Assembly: GCA_040376005.1 (NCBI GenBank)
Contig: JBEIRK010000097.1
Span: 1-9,415 of the forward strand
Reading direction: 5' to 3'
DNA length: 9,415 bases
Source of the DNA: JAGXTF01 sp040376005
GTDB lineage: Bacteria > Bacteroidota > Bacteroidia > NS11-12g > UBA955
This document shows, in pieces, positions 1-5,853 of this stretch. A program made the position numbers and the translations under genes. The notes beneath the pieces were generated by a model. It was given only the letters and a program-made list of their open reading frames with translations, had not been told where the DNA came from and searched no databases. How positions within the stretch are numbered: position 1 is the first letter of the stretch; each line of letters opens with the position of its first letter.

Positions 1-1159
1 TGTCGCTTTCAATGCCTTTTAAAATTTTGAATGGCGCCATTTGTGCATTGAGTGTATCAATTTCTTCAAATTGCGCAAGCACCCGTTCCACGGATAGCCC
101 TTGGGCGTAACCCGCACTCCTACTGTGGTCGCAGATTCCTAGGTACTCATATCCCAACTCCTTGCAGTACTCCGCCATCTCTTTTAGGCTCTGCAATCCG
201 TCTGACCAAGTGCTATTGTTGTGTAATATGCCTTTTAAGTCGCTAAAATCCAACAATTTACCCATGGTACCTTCGCGCAATCGATGCAATTGCGAAGCGT
301 CCTCACGAAGTTCTGGTACAACCCAAGCCATACCAGCTTGCTGATAATACGCTTCCTCATCCTTTAACTGGGCGGGAATAGGACCTAATGCCGCGATATG
401 TTCGTTGCTCCCTGTGGTGGCTATCCAAGAAGAATGAAAGTCTTCCGCAGTAGTAAAGTGCAATTTAAATCGGTAACCAAGGGCACTTTTCCAAGTATTG
501 CCATCATATTCTAGCCCTATACCTTGAAGGCATATTTGAAGATCTACTTCATTTGAGGTGGTTAAGATTTCAGCATTTTCAAGCACCTCACAACATCTTC
601 TAAATTCACCCGTAAACTCATGCCTTTCCCCTGGGAACGCTTTTTTAAGTGCATGCAATACTTCTTTGGCTGGGGCTTCAATACGGGCAAAGTGAAATTT
701 CCCTTTCGAGCTCCAACTAAATTCAATTGCACGCATAACATCATGTTGGGTTTTCAATCCAAAACCAGGCTGTTCTACCAAGCGGTTTTCCCGGCATGCA
801 TCAAAGAGTTCTTCGACGGTATCAAGACCCATTTGTTTCCAAATCCCTTGAACCTTTTTAGGTCCAAGCCCTTTAATTCTGAGCATTTCCAATACACCTG
901 GAGGGGTTTGTGCAATAATGGCTTGCAACTCAGGAAAGGTTCCTGATTGAATCATGCTTTTTACAACAGAAACAACGGATTTCCCCACTCCTGGAACGGC
1001 ATTCAACTGCTCTTCGGTCATGGAATCCAAGGGTTCCTTTATTTTCTTAATATTGAAAGCGGCGGCGGCAAAAGCTTTGACGCGAAATGGATTTTCATCA
1101 TGCAATTCTGCAAGCTTGGCATACATGCCTATGGCGTCTGAAATATCGTAATTATCCAT
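1..1159 (-). CDS. polX: PolX-type DNA polymerase beta/PHP protein, C-terminus cut by window edge
   Basis: Family X proteins repair DNA gaps with an N-terminal polymerase and a C-terminal PHP phosphoesterase that can act as 3'-5' exonuclease. I translated this frame from ATG 1159-1157 (MDNYDISDAIGMYAKLAELH) to base 2 and found 386 codons with no stop; family members usually have about 550-580 residues, so the rest lies beyond the window. Visible parts are helix-hairpin-helix motifs PGVGK (56-60), IKGLGPKKV (95-103) and QPGFGLKT (130-137), the polymerase palm around TGEFRRCCEVLENAEIL (183-199), and the PHP domain from about residue 305 with HNNSTWSDG (313-321), DHS (344-346) and GIESD (382-386). 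Two oddities: the palm aspartate pair D-x-D reads N195-A-E197, and PHP motif HxH reads H313-N-N315. The polymerase is therefore probably inactive and the nuclease may be impaired. It follows the small secreted protein gene by 42 bases. The family assignment is firm; the activity is uncertain. Confidence 0.95.
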   Translation of the reverse strand, partial: MDNYDISDAIGMYAKLAELHDENPFRVKAFAAAAFNIKKIKEPLDSMTEEQLNAVPGVGKSVVSVVKSMIQSGTFPELQAIIAQTPPGVLEMLRIKGLGPKKVQGIWKQMGLDTVEELFDACRENRLVEQPGFGLKTQHDVMRAIEFSWSSKGKFHFARIEAPAKEVLHALKKAFPGERHEFTGEFRRCCEVLENAEILTTSNEVDLQICLQGIGLEYDGNTWKSALGYRFKLHFTTAEDFHSSWIATTGSNEHIAALGPIPAQLKDEEAYYQQAGMAWVVPELREDASQLHRLREGTMGKLLDFSDLKGILHNNSTWSDGLQSLKEMAEYCKELGYEYLGICDHSRSAGYAQGLSVERVLAQFEEIDTLNAQMAPFKILKGIESD

Positions 1160-1201
1160 GCAGTAAGATGGCTGTTACGAAGGTAAGAAAAATATTAAAA
1201 A

Positions 1202-1654
1202 CTAATCTCTCGGGATGAGCAGTTTCTCATCAATCTGAATTTCCCCAGACTCCAAGGCTTCATAGAAGTCAACCCAAATTACAGAATTGGGCTCTGGACC
1301 TTCCAAATACATAATATACATAGGCTCACCTGTGTTTTTATTGGACAGCACTTCTAAGCCCATTACCCGGAAATGTTGCATGGAATATTCCGCAGGAAGT
1401 TCATAAATGTTAAAATCCCCACCCCCGAAATAGGATTTATAGAATCCATCACCCGTTGCGGTATCATACACAGGCTCATTGCCTACCCAGCGTGTTTTGC
1501 GATAAAAATCTAAATGTGTAAATGTGCTGCGCGTGCAGGCTCCAATTACAATTGAGTCTCCCACTTGCAAATCTATCTCCACTGAATCCTCAGCGGCCTG
1601 GGCATGCATGCTTGAAATGCTTAAAACGGATAAGATGAGGAGCAGGTATCGCAT
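1202..1654 (-). CDS. Small secreted protein of unknown function
   Basis: I do not recognise this 150-residue protein. It begins with a clear Sec signal peptide, MRYLLLILSVLSISSMHAQA, with likely cleavage after A20 (A-Q-A). The mature part of about 130 residues is acidic and rich in aromatic residues, with alternating hydrophobic stretches that suggest a beta-sheet fold. It has one cysteine (C40), not placed as a lipobox, so it is probably periplasmic or exported rather than a lipoprotein. There is no CHU_C or other type IX sorting tail: it ends in LLIPRD. The start fits because it opens directly onto the signal peptide. It lies 72 bases after the oxidoreductase gene and 42 before polX, so it may be cotranscribed with them, but neither neighbour suggests a role. 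That it is a real gene is supported by the signal peptide and the open frame; the function is unknown. Confidence 0.8.
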   Translation of the reverse strand: MRYLLLILSVLSISSMHAQAAEDSVEIDLQVGDSIVIGACTRSTFTHLDFYRKTRWVGNEPVYDTATGDGFYKSYFGGGDFNIYELPAEYSMQHFRVMGLEVLSNKNTGEPMYIMYLEGPEPNSVIWVDFYEALESGEIQIDEKLLIPRD

Positions 1655-1726
1655 AGGTTTGTAATAACTCTAGACAAATATCGTGCAAAAACTGTTGCCT
1701 CTGTGAAAAGAATATCCCATGGTGCT

Positions 1727-2863
1727 TTAGTCCTGCACCATTGCGGCAAGTTCTTCAGAAACCAATGCGCTTAAGGCCACTCCCATGCCGCCCATTCTTG
1801 CGCACACATATAGGCCAGGAAGATGTTCTTTCACAATAGGATGACGGCTTTGCGCCATGCCCATAATTCCAGACCAAGCATCTGTGATTTCAAAAGTAGC
1901 ATTGGGGACTACTGTATTGCGAAGAAAATCAACCAATCTATCTTGTATGGCCTGATTTATGTCAATATCCATTGTGTGCTCCCCCTCAAAATCGGTATTT
2001 CTTGCGCCACCAATAAGGATGCGTGTACCCAAACTTCTAAAATAGATATACCCTTTATCGGTATGCATGAGACCACGCCAAGCCAGATCAGGGATATGGG
2101 AGGTAACAAGAACTTGACCTCTTGCGGGTTGTATATCCAATTCTGGCAGTAGTTTTTGGGTGAAACCGTTGGTACAAACCACCAATTTGCGACAAGATAG
2201 CTGAACGCCATTACCTGCATAAATCAGCCAACCTGCTGCCTTTGATTCAAAGCTTTGAATATCAATTCCTGTAAAAATCTCAACACCTGATGCCAGCGCT
2301 GCATTTCGGATGGTTCGGTATAGCAAATGGGTTTGCAGGGCCCCTTCAAAAGGAGTATAGATGGCTTCAGGAAGCACTCTCATTCCCGTATTTGCGACAT
2401 TTCGTGCCACAAACGGAGCTGATTGGGTAACCTCACGCAAGCCTACATTCACCACATCCATTTTTGAAATCAAATGTTGGGCCTCATCCGCCTGATCGGC
2501 AGCAAAAATCTCAAACCCACCTGTGACTTCATGTCCAATTGCGGCAGCGCTGTATTTCTGAAGGAGCAAATGAATGCCTTTGTATCTGCGTTCATACAAC
2601 CTTAAGGCTTCATCAAAGCTGGTTCTTTCGGCATCATCTAAGATTTCTCCAACACTGCCAAAACAAGCAAAACCGGCATTGCGCATGCTCGCACCGTAGC
2701 TCCAAGGTCCGCGGTCCAGGACCCAAACCTTTCGATGTGGGTATTTAAGTTTAAGGTTGTGCGCGCATTGTAAACCTACAATCCCAGCACCAATAACAAT
2801 GATATCAGCTTGGCTGAGAAACTGTCTTTCCCAAAAGGATATGTTGGGCGAAGCGCTAGGCAT
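1727..2863 (-). CDS. FAD-dependent oxidoreductase, DAO family
   Basis: This 378-residue flavoprotein belongs to the D-amino-acid oxidase-like (DAO) group, whose members oxidise the C-N bond of amino acids or amines using FAD. The dinucleotide-binding Rossmann motif IVIGAGIVGL is at 22-31, and D50 in VLDRG (48-52) ends the second strand, where an acidic residue usually contacts the ribose. RNAGFACFGS (61-70) is a conserved segment following the FAD site. Other family landmarks are VVCTNGF (228-234), ARGQVLVTS (247-255) and the C-terminal FAD-binding glycines WSGIMGM (330-336) and ARMGGMGVALS (355-365). Length is normal for the family, and there is no signal peptide or membrane segment, so it is probably cytoplasmic. 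The leader is A-rich (AGAAAAATG) with no Shine-Dalgarno sequence. It starts 56 bases after purL. The overall look is nearest to gamma-glutamylputrescine oxidase or glycine-oxidase-like proteins, but the substrate cannot be read from the sequence. Confidence 0.92.
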   Translation of the reverse strand: MPSASPNISFWERQFLSQADIIVIGAGIVGLQCAHNLKLKYPHRKVWVLDRGPWSYGASMRNAGFACFGSVGEILDDAERTSFDEALRLYERRYKGIHLLLQKYSAAAIGHEVTGGFEIFAADQADEAQHLISKMDVVNVGLREVTQSAPFVARNVANTGMRVLPEAIYTPFEGALQTHLLYRTIRNAALASGVEIFTGIDIQSFESKAAGWLIYAGNGVQLSCRKLVVCTNGFTQKLLPELDIQPARGQVLVTSHIPDLAWRGLMHTDKGYIYFRSLGTRILIGGARNTDFEGEHTMDIDINQAIQDRLVDFLRNTVVPNATFEITDAWSGIMGMAQSRHPIVKEHLPGLYVCARMGGMGVALSALVSEELAAMVQD

Positions 2864-2919
2864 TTTTCTAAGATGGTATTTGGGTTGCTATTGCTGTATG
2901 CCTTTGTTGGGCTTTTGCG

Positions 2920-5145
2920 TTAGCTAAGTGCGCTTTCAATACTGCTTTGATAGCCTTGGGCAAAGGTTTCAACACCACCCCACGCAGCGCCATTCACGAC
3001 AACATTGCTTGCTGCAACGGTGCCAATATGGGTGCAAGGAACCTTATGTGAGTTCATAGCAGATTCAAAAGCAGCTTTGTTTTCAGGTTTAACAGAAACC
3101 AAAACTCGGCTTTGGCTTTCTCCGAATAAGGCGGCGTCGAGACGCAAGCCCGCTTCAGTACAAAGATCAAAGCCCAAATTACCAGCCATGGCACTTTCAA
3201 GGGCCGCGATGAACAAGCCACCTTCACTTACATCGTGGGCACTTTGGAGCAACCCTGAAGTTATAGCGTTGTAAACAGCCATTTGAACCGCATACTCTTC
3301 ATCCAAATCAAAATATGGGCAAGGAGAAAACTCCACCCCTTTCAATTTGGCAATATATTGACTGCTGCCCAAGTCGTTTTGTGTTTTGCCTACCAAATAA
3401 ATCAAATCATGCGTGTCTTTGAAATTCAAGGTCATGATATGATCAGGAGAATCAATAACACCTACCATACCGATGGTTGGTGTAGGATACACCGCATTGC
3501 CATTGGTATTTTGATTGTAGAAACTCACGTTTCCACCAGTGACAGGGGTATCAAACTTACGGCAGGCTTTGCCCATGCCTTCAATAGCATATTTGAATTG
3601 GTAGTATACCTCCTTATTATAGGGATTGCCAAAATTCAGACAGTTGGTAACACCTGTTGGCACACCTCCGGTAACACGTATATTTCTAGAAGCTTCAGCT
3701 ACTGCAATTTGGCATCCTTTATCGGGGTTTGCAAATACGTAGCGCGCATTACAATCTACTGTGAGTGCAAGACTCTTATTGCTGCCTTTAACACGAACAA
3801 CTGCTGCGTCAGAAGGCCTGTTGGTGCTTTGATTCACGGTACCTACCATACTGTCGTATTGATTGTAAACCCAGCGCTTACTCGCAATATTGGGTAGCGA
3901 AGCCAATTTTATGGCTTCTGTTTTTGCTTCGTCAAGGGTAACATCAGCAACAGCATTCAAATCAAACTTTTCAATATCGGCAAAATAGGAAGGTGTCTCC
4001 CACTCTCTTTTATATATAGGAGCACCACCACCCAGCACCAAGCTTTCCGCAGGAATATCGCCTTCTAGGACCTCATTCATATAATAGCGAACACGGCCTG
4101 TATCTGTAACCATACCAATTTGAGCAAAGGTCAATTCCCATTTTTCAAGTACCTTTTCCACTGCGGCTTCCATGCCTTTTTTCACCACAACGAGCATACG
4201 TTCTTGGCTTTCAGACAGCAGCAATTCCCAAGACTTCATATCTGCTTGACGCATAGGCACCTTATCCAGCCACACGTCCATGCCCACGCCGGTTTTTGCA
4301 CTCATCTCACTGGTAGAGCAGGTAATACCTGCAGCACCCATATCTTGCATACCTACAATTGCGCCGGTTTCCATCAGTTCCATACTCGCTTCTAGGATTA
4401 ATTTTTCCCAGAAGGGGTCACCCACTTGAACACTTGGAAGATCTTGAATGCTGTCTTCACTCATGTCTTTGCTTGCAAATGCAGCGCCGTGAATTCCATC
4501 TTTACCCGTAGCGGATCCGAAGATATATACAGGGTTACCTGGAGGGCCTGCAGCCGCAGATATTTGTTTGCCTACCTCTACAATCCCCACACTCATGGCG
4601 TTTACCAGAATGTTTTGCTCATAGCATTCATCGAAATAGACTTCACCACCTACAGTTGGAATACCAAAGGCATTACCATAATCACCAATTCCTTTTACCA
4701 CGCCTTTTACAAGCCACTTGGTGCGGTCCGTATTGATGTTGCCAAATCTCAAGGAGTTGAGCTGCGCAATGGGGCGGGCGCCCATAGAAAAAATATCACG
4801 ATTGATACCGCCTACACCCGTTGCTGCGCCTTGGTAGGGTTCGATGGCACTTGGGTGGTTGTGACTTTCAATTTTAAAGCAGCAAGCCAGTCCATCGCCA
4901 ATATCTACCAAGCCTGCATTTTCTTCACCTGCTTCGGCGAGCATGCGACTGCCTTCGCGCGGCAACGTTTTGAGCAAGGTAATGCTATTTTTGTAGCTAC
5001 AATGTTCACTCCACATAACGGAGTAGACACTCAATTCTGTAAAATTGGGTTCACGACCAAGGATTTCGCAAATCTTGTGAAATTCTTCTTCTAGCAAGCC
5101 CAATTGTTTGGCTTGATCCACAGAGGCGGCAGCGGTTGATTGCAT
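2920..5145 (-). CDS. purL: Phosphoribosylformylglycinamidine synthase subunit PurL (small type)
   Basis: PurL is the ATP-dependent synthase subunit that turns formylglycinamide ribonucleotide into the amidine in de novo purine synthesis. At 741 residues this is the small form, which in known systems works with separate PurQ (glutaminase) and PurS; neither gene is in the window. Landmarks in order are YSVMWSEHCSYKNS (41-54), the nucleotide-site segment ESHNHPSAIEPYQGAATG (93-110) continuing through GGINRDIFSMGARP (112-125), MQDMGAAGITCSTSEMS (266-282), SESQERM (311-317), NCLNFGNP (501-508), TGGNVSFYN (536-544) and AHDVSEGGL (636-644). Together these cover both tandem AIRS-like halves, with no break or missing motif. 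Start ATG 5145 sits just before the conserved N-terminal helix. It lies divergently from the decayed plus-strand gene and heads a possible run into the oxidoreductase, the secreted protein and polX. Confidence 0.98.
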   Translation of the reverse strand: MQSTAAASVDQAKQLGLLEEEFHKICEILGREPNFTELSVYSVMWSEHCSYKNSITLLKTLPREGSRMLAEAGEENAGLVDIGDGLACCFKIESHNHPSAIEPYQGAATGVGGINRDIFSMGARPIAQLNSLRFGNINTDRTKWLVKGVVKGIGDYGNAFGIPTVGGEVYFDECYEQNILVNAMSVGIVEVGKQISAAAGPPGNPVYIFGSATGKDGIHGAAFASKDMSEDSIQDLPSVQVGDPFWEKLILEASMELMETGAIVGMQDMGAAGITCSTSEMSAKTGVGMDVWLDKVPMRQADMKSWELLLSESQERMLVVVKKGMEAAVEKVLEKWELTFAQIGMVTDTGRVRYYMNEVLEGDIPAESLVLGGGAPIYKREWETPSYFADIEKFDLNAVADVTLDEAKTEAIKLASLPNIASKRWVYNQYDSMVGTVNQSTNRPSDAAVVRVKGSNKSLALTVDCNARYVFANPDKGCQIAVAEASRNIRVTGGVPTGVTNCLNFGNPYNKEVYYQFKYAIEGMGKACRKFDTPVTGGNVSFYNQNTNGNAVYPTPTIGMVGVIDSPDHIMTLNFKDTHDLIYLVGKTQNDLGSSQYIAKLKGVEFSPCPYFDLDEEYAVQMAVYNAITSGLLQSAHDVSEGGLFIAALESAMAGNLGFDLCTEAGLRLDAALFGESQSRVLVSVKPENKAAFESAMNSHKVPCTHIGTVAASNVVVNGAAWGGVETFAQGYQSSIESALS

Positions 5146-5152
5146 TTGGCTG

Positions 5153-5160
5153 CAAAATTA
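5153..5160 (-). promoter_or_regulatory. Possible Bacteroidota -7 box for purL
   Basis: On the minus strand these bases read TAATTTTG, an exact match to the Bacteroidota -7 consensus TAnnTTTG. The box lies only 7 bases before the purL ATG, so transcription from it would start at or next to the start codon and give a nearly leaderless message. I found no TTTG -33 element at the usual spacing of about 19 bases, so this could be chance in A/T-rich DNA. Confidence 0.25.
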
Positions 5161-5297
5161 CTTCAGCGAAATTGCTTTTAGGCCTTTTTATTCAACAAAA
5201 ATTGGACAAGTGCATAATTGGGATGATTTATACACAATCCGATTATTTTTAGGAATAGAAATTTGGAAATTTGCTCAGAATCGACGTCTTTAAACTT

Positions 5298-5304
5298 AGG
5301 AGGG
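5298..5304 (+). promoter_or_regulatory. Strong Shine-Dalgarno sequence of the plus-strand decayed gene
   Basis: AGGAGGG is followed by 8 bases and then ATG 5313, a textbook ribosome binding site. It decides the start of the broken reading frame in favour of 5313 rather than the TTG at 5271. None of the intact minus-strand genes whose leaders are in the window has a comparable site; their leaders are A/T-rich, as is usual in Bacteroidota. Confidence 0.55.
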
Positions 5305-5312
5305 TAATCAAG

Positions 5313-5801
5313 ATGGGCAGACATCTTACCATGGCTCTGTTATGCTTTGCGGCATCGCCAGCGTATTCTATAAATAACACGAAATTCACTGTTTTTTCGC
5401 TATGCGCGAACAATGTTCACGAACAAAGCGAGCAGATCAACACCTTTCACCAGCAATTTCAGACTTTGGAGAAAGCGCACTCCTTCGCAGTTGATGCACA
5501 ATTTGCAGATTAATGGTGCCGTATTCCAGGAAAACTACAGTTACAGGGATACTGATATTACCAAGTTGTTAGAGACTACTGTGCTGCCCTATAACACATC
5601 CGTTGCAATGACCTCAGGACCTTTCGGTACTTCACCAATGCAGATGTTTTGTTATTGGAAGACTTCAAGCTGGAAGAAGGAAAAGGAATTCAAATTTTCC
5701 AACATTTGAAAGTGTTCTCCACTGACAAAAAGGAAATGGCAAACTTACCTAAAATTTAGGAATACCTGAAGAAGAATGGAGTGGTTACCATTGTCCCATG
5801 A
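5313..5801 (+). pseudogene. Decayed gene for a small exported protein, two frame changes and a nonsense codon
   Basis: Reading from ATG 5313, the frame gives a signal-peptide-like start, MGRHLTMALLCFAASPAYS, then stops at TAA 5511-5513 after 66 codons. From about 5502 the +1 frame looks like protein (INGAVFQENYSYRDTDIT, then KLLETTVLPYNTSVAMTSG) to about 5620. After that the original frame resumes with ADVLLLEDFKLEEGKGIQ and continues to TAG 5757-5759. Beyond the TAG the same frame gives EYLKKNGVVTIVP and ends at TGA 5799-5801. The simplest reading is an old gene of about 160 codons with two compensating indels and one point nonsense mutation. A Shine-Dalgarno sequence in front and an intrinsic terminator 22 bases behind frame the unit, and no minus-strand frame is open here. 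I do not recognise the family. Alternatives are a short live gene of 66 codons or sequencing errors. The frame-switch points are estimated by eye. Confidence 0.5.
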
Positions 5802-5822
5802 AGTAAAAAAATGATTGAATGT

Positions 5823-5853
5823 AAAGGTCGTCCGATAGGGCGGCCTTTTTTTT
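5823..5853 (+). terminator. Intrinsic terminator between converging genes
   Basis: Bases 5823-5833 (AAAGGTCGTCC) pair with 5838-5848 (GGGCGGCCTTT) around a GATA loop. This gives an 11-pair stem with two G-U pairs, followed on the plus strand by eight T in a row (5846-5853). It is a strong plus-strand terminator sitting just after the decayed gene. Read on the minus strand, the hairpin starts directly after the TAA of the secreted-protein gene but is followed only by UUUACAUUC, so termination that way would be weaker. The T run overlaps that stop codon. Confidence 0.8.

Noticed and set aside
620..946. A 108-codon plus-strand open frame
   Set aside because: It lies opposite the PolX palm and HhH region, which reads cleanly without stops on the minus strand.
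3283..3897. A 204-codon plus-strand open frame opposite purL
   Set aside because: It is antisense to strongly conserved PurL sequence, and its product has no recognisable domain.
4426..5094. A 222-codon plus-strand open frame opposite the N-terminal half of purL
   Set aside because: The coding signal here is fully explained by PurL on the other strand; the antisense product does not look like a protein family.
5271..5513. Start of the plus-strand gene at the TTG at 5271
   Set aside because: The extra residues before M at 5313 are not signal-peptide-like, and the Shine-Dalgarno sequence is spaced for 5313.
5500..5620. Programmed ribosomal frameshifting in the plus-strand gene
   Set aside because: There is no slippery heptamer or downstream structure that I can see, and two frame changes plus a nonsense codon fit decay better.
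5413..5709. An independent 98-codon plus-strand gene
   Set aside because: Only its middle part looks like protein; its beginning and end are better explained by the other frame, so I treat it as part of the decayed gene.
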